Positions 48,132 to 59,222 of a stretch of 64,000 bases of DNA are shown here, piece after piece (within the stretch, counting starts at the first letter, position 1; each line of letters opens with the position of its first letter). Origin of the DNA: Adineta ricciae (taxonomy: Eukaryota; Rotifera; Eurotatoria; Adinetida; Adinetidae); NCBI GenBank assembly GCA_905250025.1, contig CAJNOJ010000051.1, forward strand, positions 37,121-101,120. The letters run 5' to 3'. A program made the position numbers and the translations under genes. The notes beneath the pieces were generated by a model that made no database searches, was not told the origin of the DNA, and saw only the letters and a list, made by a program, of their open reading frames with translations.

Positions 48132-49891
48132 CTAAGTTTGTCGATAATTGCGGTGTCGATTACAAAAATAGATTGACACTATACCCATGATTATACTGAC
48201 AAGTAGGAAAAATAAGCATAAAAATAATAAACCACCGAATTCTCCTTTCGTTAATAATCGTGCTGGTCGATATTCCGGCTCCAAATAATTTGTTTGATTG
48301 ATCATATAACCTAATGTCCAACCAATCTCACTACCGCCAACTGTTTTGATAATATGAAAATTTTTCATATTATCATCATTCATTCCGTATCCATACTCCA
48401 TCAATGTCCAATGATACATAGAATTGAAACATAATACTAAAGAGTTGTAAATAAACGAGGAAAGTTATTCACTAAGAAATATCTTACATGGCCGATATTT
48501 ATCGGGATTTGGAACAACAGCCCATGGTTGCTTGCATATCCCTTCAATAGCACGTTTGATATCGGAAAGTTTCGTCGTATTGAAGTCGTAATTTCCATCT
48601 TTGTTTGGTGACACAGTCACATTTTGAGCTAAGCTGTTAAATGTTGAATACCAAGCTGAAATAGCGATAAATTTGAGTGACGGTTCGATTGGTTTCGGTT
48701 GATAGACATTGTCGAAGCTGCAGCTTGTGAAGCTACATTCTGATGTATTCAAACATTGTTGTACATTCGCGAAACATTGAGAATAATTTCCCGTGCCACT
48801 AGAACGAACGAAATAGAAATAAGAGCTCGAAAATTTTGTTCAAAAATTAGTCTACATGATTGAAAAAGTCGATGTTCTATTGAGTTCTGGTGATGGTGGT
48901 GACTGAGCTCGAACGCAAGGTAACGTAAAGATATCACTATAAGAAAAATTCTGAAAAAATCCATCTTGAAAACATGGATCGTAAATTGTTTCAGAACCAC
49001 CAGCTTTATTGATTATCCGACCGAGATAAACATAACGAAACTGTTCAGCTCCATAGCACAAATATGAATGAGAATAAATATCATATTCGGTATTGAATAA
49101 ACTCATATCATAACGTTCGTTGGTCGCGTTTGGTGAGTAAAAACTTATTTGTGTACTTGCACCTATTAGAAACACAGTCAAGGCGTGTTTTGATCGTAGA
49201 TCATATAACTAAATATATTTATACCTCCCATATCTGTCACTCCGTATGTTTGTGATGGGATATTATTTTTATATAATTCCTCCAGAAGCATATTTGTTGA
49301 TATCCAACCAGATAAACCCTCCTCACTTCCGCTAATGATTCGAACTTGATTTTCAGGTGCTTTGAAGAGAAGACCGAGAGTATCGAAATAAAGACGTGTA
49401 CTTTTCAATAGCGCATTTGTGTAACTGGCATTTTTCATTTCGAATAAACGAAGACCGGCCGTACCGCCGAGAAAAACTAATGCTCGACCTTTTCGATTCG
49501 ATGGAATCGAATCCATACAATCGACCATTGCCGTATTAAAATATCTCTTGACATTGTCTTCAGTTGGATCAGTGATCGACGTGATCGCACCGCCTCCTGG
49601 ACTACAGGATTTGATTTGTGTGACACGAGATGTAACTCCGAGTCCATTGGATTTATCTGCTGGCCAGCTAAAAGAAGAAAATGTCTATGTGCCGATGAAA
49701 AAAGATGTTTGTTTTTACGTATAGAGAAAGATTTTCGAATGAGTTGAACCAGCATCGACGACCAGGGCATAGTCTTGAAATGGAGATAGTTTTTGTTGCC
49801 ATACAACAATCAATGCTATCAAACCAGCTGTTGAAAGGATGCAGAGAATAACTGCTGCAGAAAGAAGAACTTTGACACTTGGTCGTTTCAT
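48132..49891 (-). CDS. Ecto-nucleoside triphosphate diphosphohydrolase (CD39/apyrase)
   Basis: Spliced gene with the double-anchored topology of cell-surface NTPDases: an N-terminal helix (LLSAAVILCILSTAGLIALIVVW) and a C-terminal helix (LLFLCLFFLLVSIIMGIVSIYF) before a short basic tail. The apyrase conserved regions can be read: ACR1 VDAGSTHSKIFLY, ACR2 FLGGTAGLRL, ACR3 ISGSEEGLSGWIS (catalytic Glu), ACR4 GVTDMGGAST and a diverged ACR5 around AISAWYSTFN. The ectodomain has paired cysteines and several N-glycosylation sites. The enzyme hydrolyses extracellular ATP and ADP and so ends purinergic signalling. ACR1 DAGSTHS and topology fit the NTPDase1/2/3/8 group. It ends 31 bp from the convergent RasGEF stop codon, so the two 3' UTRs must overlap. 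A TTTCTTTTAG acceptor-like site lies about 22 bases upstream of the ATG. Confidence 0.9.
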
Positions 49892-50774
49892 CTTATCACC
49901 AGTAGATTATTTCTAAAAGAAATTTTTGTGTTTGGTGACTGAATCATCTGTCGATTAACATATTAATCCCGTAAGATTATAAGTGGAATGAAATCGAATA
50001 CATTATTTATCCGTCATTAGATATCTGTCGTTTGACACATTTGGTATCAAAAAAAAGAAGGAGGTCTACATAGAAGAAAGTCGATTAGGAGTAATGTTTA
50101 TGCAATGCATGTCGAAAATGAATGATTAATAAATGAGAAATGATTTCTTGTAATATGCATTAAAGTCTTAAGAGCATTATTTCTCACTCAAAAGGGCAAT
50201 AGGAAGAATTGAAATATCACGATCATCATGTGACGCACTATTCAACTCGATAGACTTTGAAATGTTGAGAACTATCTTGTTGATTACTAGCAGGCAAGAG
50301 TAATGTGACACACGACGAGCAGGGTCTTCTGATGTTATGGAGTATTTTTAAAAAAAGATAAGATGTAGATATGAGACAAACATAAAAAAGTCCGTTGAAA
50401 GTAAAAGATATTCGTAAAATGTTCATCCAGATACAGGTTGGAAAATAATTGGAATTGTTAGGAAATGATTTGCGCGCGTAAATTAGGATATGAACTGGGA
50501 GTATAATTACCTCTGATAGATGGCGCCAGTCGAAAGGAAGGTTTTCAGTATGTAGTTCAAATTGCTTTTGATCAATCCATAGATCCACAAACAGACAAAT
50601 GTTTCAAGCGAATCTGTAGAAATTGTAAAGAATCGTTGGTGTCTAAAAGTCAATTGATTATCATCATTGACCAACCAGATTTCTTCATTTCTTTGTTCAT
50701 GATGTCCTATCTGAAAATAGTGTTTGAATTACGTTTTTTTGATGAAAGCTACTAGTCATTCAATCGAATATCAT
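49892..50774. other. Divergent intergenic region
   Basis: Lies between NTPDase (-) and the first PWWP gene (+). On the minus strand about 80 codons are open from about 50710 (after CTATTTTCAG) to a stop near 50512, and a second frame is open at 50238-50588. Neither shows a motif or a convincing start, so no gene is called. Confidence 0.4.
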
Positions 50775-52342
50775 CATGGTTGATAGTCAAACAGTTGATG
50801 AACAATCTACAAGTGAGATTTTGCATAATTTGTGCACGCAGATTTCAATATTCGTCTATTCTAGCTCGTCGATCGATTCGATCATGTCGTTTATCAACAG
50901 TTAAACCTAAGCCACCAGTTGAAAAGCCAGTCGAAGAACCCATTCCCGATGACAATGAACTCGAAGAAGAAGAAGAAGAAGATCCAGCTGATATATTTCA
51001 AGTAGGAGATATTTTGTGGGCTCGAGTAGTCGGTAATCCGTGGTGGCCAGCGTTAGTTTATGGTAAAACAGTGCTAAACTCGATCTGATGACAAACTATT
51101 ACTATTTCATCTAGGCTCGTACTACGAAGATAAAATTCATACAAAAATTATGAAAAGCGCTCGACGTGCGAAGAGACGTACGAACATTCTCTCCAAGATT
51201 TATCTTCGAAATAAAGTTGATCATTTTAGGTGCATATTTTGTTTACTTTTTCGGACCTGATTTTGAGTACGCATGGTTGCAAACTAATGCTCTTATACCT
51301 TATGCTGGCCTGGAAGATTTTATAAGACACGCGGAAACGTCTATACAAAACGTTGGTGATGATCTTTTTCTTCGAAAATACAAGATTGACTTCGTCGTTT
51401 GTTTTGTGCTTTAGGCGACAAGCAGAGGAGAGCAGGGTGCATTAGCAAATCGTTTTGAATTGAAAGTCACTGGCAGTAAACGAGCCGACTGGTAAGAATA
51501 TTTGAAACAATTTTGATCCGACTTTTTGATTTCTTCATTAGGGATAAAGCTATGGAAGAAGCTAATGAAGCATTGAAACTATCTCGAGAAGAGCGTGTGA
51601 AGAATTTCGAAGAGTTACTGAAGAAAATCTTAAAGAAAGCTGAAGGTTTAACTTAGATTCTTTATGTAACCAGATATCTCATTTTCGTTGATTTAGAAAA
51701 CAAATCAATCAAGCGAAGACATAGTTCTGGAACGGCACGATCATCCGTAATTATTGATTATCCAATTAACGGACATACCATGACTACCTTTTTTGTTTCT
51801 CATCTAGAGAAGAACTCTATCGCCATCATCATCGGGAAATAAATCAACAGCTCGTTCATCCGTAAAACGACAAAAAACAAGCATCACGGTAGTCTATTCT
51901 AACTAGCGTTCAACACATAGAAAACATATCGTTGTTTCCAGCCATTAATAGCCTCGACAACTTTGTTACATGCTGGTCTACCTACGTTAACTAAACGTGA
52001 AGAAAAGCGGCTTATCAATGATCTTCTCACTCATCCCAAAGGCGAAAACTTCACATTGAATGAAGCACAAGCATTCGCATGTCAGTTAGCCAGAAATATA
52101 ATCAAAGAGAATTCTCACTATGATATGTCCTGTGTACAAATCGAATGGTTCTATGGTAAGTGTCTTGTCCTCGATACTCATTTCTTTGTCATTTGTGTTG
52201 AATAGATTTTCTTCTCAATCATTCAGAAATAGTTTCCAAATATTCTCATTGGTTTCATGATGAAATCAAACCAATCATGGACGATTCTATCTATTTGAAA
52301 CAATGTCAATTGCGAGATATGATCATCAAAGCTCAAAAATAG
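50775..52342 (+). CDS. PWWP-domain protein A (first of a tandem triplet)
   Basis: The first exon (50775-50812, MVDSQTVDEQST) joins 50864 by a 51-bp intron. A Glu-rich stretch precedes the PWWP domain: FQVGDILWARVVGNPWWPALV, with the strand YFVYFFGPDFEYAWLQTNALIPYAGLEDF after two introns. PWWP domains bind methylated H3K36 nucleosomes and DNA through an aromatic cage, formed here by W, W/P and F of the two strands. A short helical, charged module follows (DKAMEEANEALKLSREERVKNFEELLKKIL), then a Ser/Arg-rich linker with RRTLSPSSS. The C-terminal part of about 100 residues (LPTLTKREEKRLINDLLTHPKGENFTLNEAQAFACQ ... WFYDFLLNHSEIVSKYSHWFHDE) I do not recognise; it is shared with genes B and C. Likely a chromatin reader of transcribed regions. 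PolyA signal at 52382. Confidence 0.8.
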
Positions 52343-52381
52343 TTTCTCTCTTTCTTATTTTTGTATAAATTGTATAATCAC

Positions 52382-52387
52382 AATAAA
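52382..52387 (+). terminator. Polyadenylation signal between PWWP genes A and B
   Basis: AATAAA 40 bases after the stop of A and 63 bases before the acceptor-like site at the start of B: the polyA-then-acceptor order seen in spliced-leader operons. Confidence 0.55.
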
Positions 52388-52438
52388 AAGTCATTTATTC
52401 TTCTTACGATGAGTGCAATGCGGAAATAAACAATCAAT

Positions 52439-52450
52439 CTATTCTTGTAG
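52439..52450 (+). promoter_or_regulatory. Candidate trans-splice acceptor at PWWP gene B start
   Basis: CTATTCTTGTAG ends exactly at the base before the start codon. No untranslated exon with a donor is evident in the 108-bp gap after gene A, so the acceptor is a candidate for spliced-leader addition. Confidence 0.45.
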
Positions 52451-54155
52451 ATGACGAATTCAACAGAGAAATGTAACATGGCAGGACTTCTTCGAGAGAA
52501 ATGACGAACTAGCTCGTTTATTTAGGTAAAACGCAATTGAAACGAAAACAGATGGATGATGATATACCAGATTCTTCGATATTCGATATTTTGGAAAATG
52601 GCTTTCAGATCGGAGATTTGGTTTGGGCAAAACTTCATGGATTGACATGGTAAGATATCGAGTTATGAGTAGTTTTTACAATAAGATGTACTTTTAGGTG
52701 GCCGGCTTTTGTCTACGGTAAAGAGACGATCTCCACAAATGATAAATGATCATTTTACAATCTAGGCTGCTTTTCCGACGATGGAAATTACGTTAAAGTA
52801 ATATGTAAGTCATTCATTGAATGAATTATCTACAATTCATTGGCTAATTTGAAGCAAAACCTGGATTACCGACGAAAAAACAATATTTCATCTACTCTTT
52901 CGGCTCTCATTTCAAAGTATGTGATCAAAGTCTATTGTTTATTGATCTATCGATCAGTTCTAGTATTTATGGGTTCACGAAGCATGTCTGCATCGATACG
53001 AAGGTCTAGAAGAATTTCTGGTATATTCAGAACAAAAGGCTAAACGAGTACTTGTGTACATTTGATGAAACATGTTCGATCAATGTGATATTTTGTTAGG
53101 CATCAACAAAACAAGCGGAAGAGAAAATACGTCGAAAGTTCAAAGTACATATATCTGAAGAATTGCATCCATTCTGGTAGAATTTTTTTGCGAAATTTCG
53201 TATGCAGCTTTGATTGATGATAGGAAACAAGCGATGGACGAAGCTAATGAACTGTTAACTCTGCCAACAAACGTGCGCATGAGCGCATTTCAAAAAATAG
53301 TTCATCGCTTTATCGATGAAACTAAAAATTCAGTTATGCATCGAATTAAAGAACAAGTCCCACTATGTGACAACTCAAACGATGAAGTTCAACGAGAACT
53401 GCGAGTAATTATTTTAGTCAAATGATTATAAAAAACAATCGATTCAAACGCTTTCGTCGTCACGCAGTCTATCGAAACAGACATTCCTGACATCAGATGC
53501 ATTTGAAAAAGTCAAGCGAACAGTACCATATCCTTCGATTCTGAGTAGTACAGGAGAAACTGAACAAGTAACAAAAGCACCAGTAAGGTCCCCTTTTCTT
53601 CAAGCCTGTTTTCATCTTCATTTGTATTTAGTCACAATTATTGCAAGTGGCAACAACAACGAATGAACTAGATAATGATGTTGTTGTTCTACGACTAAAT
53701 TCATCTACGCGGTCTTCTTCTGTGTCACTAACAGCAGCTATTCGTCATTTTCTTGATAAAGGTATGTAGTTTCTTCTACAAACTTCATTGTAAGTTCAAC
53801 GATTATCTCAGGCCTTCCATCATTAACTCTCTACGAAGAGATTTGCCTTGTTAATCAATTGCTTCACCATCGATCAGGTACATCATTAACGTTAACGGAC
53901 GCTCAGATGTACGTTGAACAATATGTCATTCGCATTGCCTTACGGAATTTCCGTCACAAAATGTTATACGTTCAAAGTGATTATTTCTATGACTTTTTAC
54001 TAAAATATCCTCAAATTATTCTTAAACATCGCCAATGGTTTCAAGATTTCCAGCCAAGTTTAATGCCGACAAACACAGATAGAATTCATTTGAAAAAATG
54101 GCAATTAGCAACAATATTACACGCTCATTGGAATCTAGAGCAACGTTTATATTAA
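52451..54155 (+). CDS. PWWP-domain protein B (second of the triplet)
   Basis: The start is ATG 52451, directly after CTATTCTTGTAG; exon 1 reads MTNSTEK. The PWWP domain is split by several introns: FQIGDLVWAKLHGLTWWPAFVYG, then KKQYFIYSFGSHFKYLWVHEACLHRYEGLEEFLVYSEQKAKR. The proline-tryptophan core is TWWP in place of NPWWP or FPWWP. The helical module of A recurs (WKQAMDEANELLTLPTNVRMSAFQKIVHRF) and so does the C-terminal module (LPSLTLYEEICLVNQLLHHRSGTSLTLTDAQMYVEQ ... YFYDFLLKYPQIILKHRQWFQDF). Order of domains and intron positions match A, so it is a tandem duplicate, but sequence divergence is high, indicating an old copy. Every intron has GT-AG ends and frame is kept throughout, so I read it as functional. 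Confidence 0.78.
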
Positions 54156-54267
54156 ATTTTTGCATTCCATAGGTTTAGATTATATGAAATACTGTAGAAA
54201 GTTGTTTATGAAAATTTTCAGTATTTTTCTCGTCATGATAAAGAGATAGGTGTCATTTGAACAAATA

Positions 54268-54281
54268 TGTTTTCCTTTTAG
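54268..54281 (+). promoter_or_regulatory. Candidate trans-splice acceptor at PWWP gene C start
   Basis: ATGTTTTCCTTTTAG-type pyrimidine tract and AG, 11 bases before the ATG of gene C, in the 137-bp gap after gene B. Confidence 0.45.
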
Positions 54282-54292
54282 ATTGTACATTT

Positions 54293-55915
54293 ATGACGAC
54301 AGATCTTACATCTCCAGGTATATTGTAAAACTCTTCTGAAATTGCTTTAATCCCTGACTTCTTTGTAGAATCGACGTCACAAAAACGTCTGCGACGTACA
54401 AAACAAGACCCACAGTTTATTTTTGAACATATTAGTAAGACGGTCGACTCGACACCTGTTGTAAACAAACAAAAGCCAAAAAGCGTTATTTCCACTAATG
54501 ATACTGTTCCCGGTGCTGATCTTTATGAGCCTGGCGATGTTGTTTGGTCGAAACTTGGTAGTTTCCCTTGGTGGCCAGCGCTTATTGTCTGTAAAATTTT
54601 CACATCGAGAAGGAAAACTCTACGAAATGTATGTGTCTTTTAGTATCGATCGAATGGTGAAGGAGGTTCACATACAAGAACGCTAAGTAATATAGTCGGA
54701 TAAATGCAAACTTAAAGTTAATTCGGACGTCTTTAGATTCGAACAATAAACCCAAACGACAGTTCTTCGTTTATTTCTATGGAAAGTATCTTGAATACGC
54801 ATGGTTGTCAACGCGTTCGTTGTTAAAGTATTCCGGTTTGAACGATTTTATCGAAAACGCCGAAGCCGCTGTACAGAAGGTAAGGACCCTCTCTCTCTCT
54901 CTCTCCTAGTTTCTTTCTAATCTCATTGACTAGTCAGGCAGTGACAAAATCCGAAAAGGTCGAATTGGCAAATCGCTATCAATTGAAAGTTTCTGTGAAA
55001 AAGCGCGTACAATGGTAAACAAATTTCGATAGATGAAACCTGATATGAATTCAATAAATCTCAGGGATGGAGCCATCGAGTTAGCTGATCGTGCGTTAAC
55101 CATGACAAGAAATGAACGTATCGAAGAATTCAAAGATCTGTTAAATGCGGCAAAAACCAACAAGAAATCATCGAAAAATAGTATGAAATGGCGTTTCGAG
55201 TCGTAAATACTATTTCAATATGTTCTAGGTAGTCGTCGTCGAAATGTTTCTATCGAAAGTATACCCGATGAGCCATTACTAAAGAAACGGCAGAATGGAA
55301 AGAACGCGGATTCAACGGTAAGAACTCTTGCTGTAAGAAATAGCTCCATAACTAGTTATTTAGGCGACTAATTCGGATATAAGCCAGCGGAAATCCTCGA
55401 CATGTGTAAAGCAAAGTGAAATAGAATACGAATATCCTGTCCTGCCGACGAATCAAATAGTTTTGCCTGCACTCCGTCATTTTATTCAAGCGAACATTCC
55501 TCCACTATCGAATTATGAACAAAAACAAATCGTCGAAGGTCTTCTTCATCACCCGAATCACGAAAATCTAACATTTGACGAAGCAGAAAGATTTGCTCGT
55601 GACAAAGCAATAGAAATTGGTAAGATCAGTCTGCACGAAAGGAAATCCTATCAAAATCTTTACCACTACACTTTAGTCGAAGAAAACTACCACCATCGAA
55701 TGGATATCATTTCACCTGAATGGTTCTACGATTCTATTCTTTTGAAATATCCTTCTCTCATCTTTAAATATCGTTCATGGTTTACAAACATTGAACCGCA
55801 CGTCATTCCCGATGAAACTGATGCTCTGAAACTAAAACAGTGGCAAATTGCTCTGATGATTCAGGCACAAATAAAACATGAACAGCAACAGTCACGAATA
55901 ACAGATAGTACATAA
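54293..55915 (+). CDS. PWWP-domain protein C (third of the triplet)
   Basis: The start ATG 54293 is 11 bases after TTTTCCTTTTAG; exon 1 reads MTTDLTSP. A Lys/Arg-rich linker (SQKRLRRTKQD) leads to the PWWP domain: YEPGDVVWSKLGSFPWWPALI, an exon reading YRSNGEGGSHTRTL, then KRQFFVYFYGKYLEYAWLSTRSLLKYSGLNDFIENAEAAVQK. The helical module (WDGAIELADRALTMTRNERIEEFKDLL) and C-terminal module (LPALRHFIQANIPPLSNYEQKQIVEGLLHHPNHENLTFDEAERFARD ... EWFYDSILLKYPSLIFKYRSWFTNI) follow. It is the longest C-terminal version, with an insert HERKSYQNLYHYTLVEENYHHRMD. Keeping the frame after PWWPALI requires a GTCTGT donor and a CTTTTAG acceptor. Likely nuclear, chromatin-associated, like A and B. Confidence 0.78.
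54889..54905 (+). repeat. (CT)n tract in PWWP gene C intron
   Basis: An uninterrupted CT run just before the acceptor region of the intron at 54882-54935; it may serve as an extended polypyrimidine tract. Confidence 0.7.
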
Positions 55916-56128
55916 TGTCCTATGTATTTCGCTTCATGTAATCCAAAAATATTTCGAAACAAATCAAATGAATCTGTTTTCATTTTTTTTGTTATTCAAA
56001 TCGATTTATCTGCTTGTATTTTTAATGTGCGAGAAAAAAAACCAATAAGTTCCGTGTGAATTTGGTTTACTTTGACAGTCAGACCAGAAAATATTCTTCT
56101 GTTTCCCGGTTCAGTTTCAGATTAAACC

Positions 56129-59000
56129 ATGCAGGTAACTAATGTCAACGATGTTCGAGTGTATAATCTAACATGTGGCCAACAAGCAGCCCCGGAAGTA
56201 TGTCGAATACATTCGATGACGTTCAATATTTTTGCTCTTTGAACTTTAGTGGATGGATGATACCAAAAAGAAGAAATCTAAGAAGGAAGCAGGTAGATTT
56301 TGTATTAAACTGCACTTGCGTTTGGGTTCTTATGGAAACATCTTTAGATGCCAAACAACGAATTGAACTTATCCAAGGTTTTGAAATGCCTATGTTAAGC
56401 AATTCAATATCGATGACACGCGATGGACAGTATATTTTTGTCACTGGTAATTCTATTTTCTGCATAAAATGATTACAATTCGTCAGTGTATGTAGGTTCT
56501 TATAAACCACGTGTTCGCTGTTACGATGTTAATGAATTATCATTAAAATTTGAACGTTGTTTTGATCACGAATGTATACAAATGAAAATTCTCTCAGAAG
56601 ATTATTCCAAAGTAAGACAAAGATGAATTGTGCGGTGAAAGATTATTTATTGATATATAGATTGTTTTTATGCATGCTAATCGGTATATTGAATTTCATT
56701 CACAAGTCGGTAATTATCATACGATTCGAACTCCGAAACAGGGACGACAGTTTGATTACCGATATTCGTCCTGTGATTTGTATTGTGTCGGTGCAACGTA
56801 AGAATACGATTTTACTTATACTTTCAAGTATTTTAATACCATTCGTATATTGAATTGAAGGAATGAAATCTACCGGTTCAATCTTGAACAAGGACAATTT
56901 CTTGAGCCCATATCAAGCAAATCACCGTATGATTAATTATGAAAAGTCGAGACTGCATTCATTTGATGGTGTAACGCTTTTTTCAGAGGTTTTAACACCT
57001 GTCAATTCAATCCCGAACATGAATTATTCGCTTGTGGTTCTGTAGAAGTAAGCAACTTTTCCAGATGATTTTCAATAGCCCAGGTAATATTCTCCACTTT
57101 GTTAACGCGATAGGGAGTACTAGAATGTTACGATCCCCGAGCACGAAGTTCTGTAGGACAAATCGACTGTGCTGTTTTTGCAAATAGCAACAGTGGTAAC
57201 AGGTAGATAATCCCTTTCGAATTAAAGATCGATCGTTCGAAAATTTTTCTTTTAGTTTACCAGCTATCTCTTGTCTTAAGTTTAAAGATGCACTTAACTT
57301 ATCTGTTGGCACGAGCACTGGACAAGTAAGTTCGAAGTCTGTCTCCGCAGTATCTATTCAAGCGATTATTTATCATTAGATATTACTATTCGATATACGA
57401 TCGAATAAACCGTATTTTATTAAAGATCACAACTATAATCTACCAATCAAACGTATTGATTTTCACACCCAAAACGACGATTATATTCTTTCAATCGACA
57501 AGAAAATATGCAAAATATGGAATCGACATACCGTATGTATTGTTTTCTATTGTCTATGTCAATTGCAGTTTGGACACGTAGGGTAAAAATTTGACGTCTA
57601 TGGAACCTGGTACACCTTTGAATGACATGCTCAATATACCTGGAAGCGGTCTTATATGTCTAACGAATGATTCTCCCAAGATTTTTGTTTATTATATTCC
57701 AGTATGTATTCACAAATAGATGCTGGAATATCTGGTTATACATGCATTAATTTGTAGACATTGGGAAATGCACCGAAATGGTGCACGTTCTTGGACAATA
57801 TTACCGAAGAACTCGAAGAAAAACCAGCAGATACAGGTGGGATGATTGTTTTAAGCAACACAAGCCATTACGTTTTCCTTTTTGATTTTAGTTTATGACG
57901 ATTATAAATTCTTAACGTTAAAAGAATTGGATACACTCGGTTTGTCTCATTTGATTGGTTCGGATCTTCTTCGCGCTTATATGCATGGTTATTTCATGGA
58001 TATTCGACTATATAATCAAGTGAATACCTTCTAGCTTGCGCTGCTCTTCTTTTGTTTAACAAGTTAATCGTTTTTGTAGGCGAAGACAGTAGCGGAACCA
58101 TTTGCGTTTGCTGAATATCGTAAGAAGAAATTGCGTCAAAAGATCGATGAAAAACGTGAAAGAAGTCGTGTACCTCTTCCGGTAAATAATTATTTCTTCG
58201 CGTATCCTTTCAAAAGTTCTTCTCGTTTTGCGATAGATTGTACCAACGGTTAACAAAGATCTTGCTGAAAAACTTCGACACGATGAAGGCGAAACGACAA
58301 CAAAGAACAAGAAGAAGAAAGCGAAAAATGCGGAGGATAAAGTTCGTGCTAGAGATGTTCGTATCAGAGAGATTGTTCGTTTCTTTTCTCGTTTAGATCT
58401 CGGCATCATCTGTGCTTAAAGATTCTCGATTTCAATCGCTATTCACCAATCCTGATATGCAGATCGATGTGAACCATGACGCATTCAAAAACATCGCACC
58501 CCTGGTTTCTCGTTTGAATAAACAAACAGCTGTTGAAGAGGATGTTGAATCGGTAAGAAGAAGCAAAAATGAAAATAAGCTCTAATAGTTTGGTCATTTT
58601 CTTCAAGATGGAAGAGGGTGATGACGACGAAGATTATGATGATAGAGAAGGAAACGACGAAGAAGTCGACTTAATGGATGATATTCTCACATCTGATGAA
58701 GATGAAGATGAAGAAAAGAAAGCAGCGGTAACTCCTCGCCGAACAAAATTGGTTCCAGTTGGTGCCGAAGATGAAGGCGATCAGGAAACTCTTCGTTCAT
58801 TGTCGTTTTCTGAACGAGCAAGAAGAACAGCAGACTCCGACAAGTCTTCGACATTCACTCGCCCATCGGTCGCTAATAAGATTCCGACGGATAACAAGGA
58901 AAAGCGAAGAAAAAGAAACACAGATGACGATGATGATCATCGAAGAAATGTTCGCCGAGCTCCACGTGGTCGAATGAATAGTCGTCGTGGTGAACCATAA
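56129..59000 (+). CDS. NOL10: Nucleolar protein 10 / Enp2 homologue
   Basis: A spliced gene with about a dozen short introns. The N-terminus is MQVTNVNDVRVYNLTCGQ followed by PEWMDDTKKKKSKK, the typical NOL10/Enp2 opening. WD-type beta-propeller segments follow: IELIQGFEMP, TRDGQYIFVTG, VRCYDVNELSLKFERC, PAISCLKFKDALNLSVGTSTGQILLFDIR and IDFHTQNDDYILSIDKKICKIWN. The conserved helical block (DDYKFLTLKELDTLGLSHLIGSDLLRAYMHGYFMDIRLYNQA) and PFAFAEYRKKKLRQKIDEKRE are highly characteristic. The C-terminus contains KDSRFQSLF(TN)PDMQID, a long acidic region (58610-58720) and a basic RGRM/RRG tail. Enp2/NOL10 belongs to the small-subunit processome and is needed for 18S rRNA maturation in the nucleolus. 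The ATG is 8 bases after TTCAGTTTCAG, and the gene lies 213 bp after PWWP gene C on the same strand. Confidence 0.92.
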
Positions 59001-59052
59001 AGAAAGTTCATCTTGTTTTCTTCAAATTTGATTGTTTTGTTGCTGTTTTTCA

Positions 59053-59058
59053 ATAAAT
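59053..59058 (+). terminator. Polyadenylation signal of NOL10
   Basis: AATAAA 53 bases after the NOL10 stop codon. Confidence 0.6.
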
Positions 59059-59222
59059 TGTTGTTTTTTAAATCTCTCATATTTCACTCAGATGATTCTT
59101 TAACAAAGAATTGTGCATCTGATTTTGATTGACTGTACAAGTCAAAGAGTATGTGACGATACAACATCGATGACAAACATTGAATAGTTAGTTTAGGAAA
59201 AAGATGAGCATTTCTCTCGGTG

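Noticed and set aside
50238-50588. Minus-strand ORF between NTPDase and PWWP A
   Set aside because: Has one plausible donor but no start context, family motif or second exon; left unannotated.
52540-53420. PWWP gene B as a pseudogene because its frame seems to break several times
   Set aside because: Each break coincides with GT-AG introns of 40-60 bp that restore the same domain order as genes A and C.
54580-54740. Frameshift in the PWWP domain of gene C
   Set aside because: Using a GTCTGT donor and CTTTTAG acceptor gives an in-frame exon YRSNGEGG that lines up with gene A.
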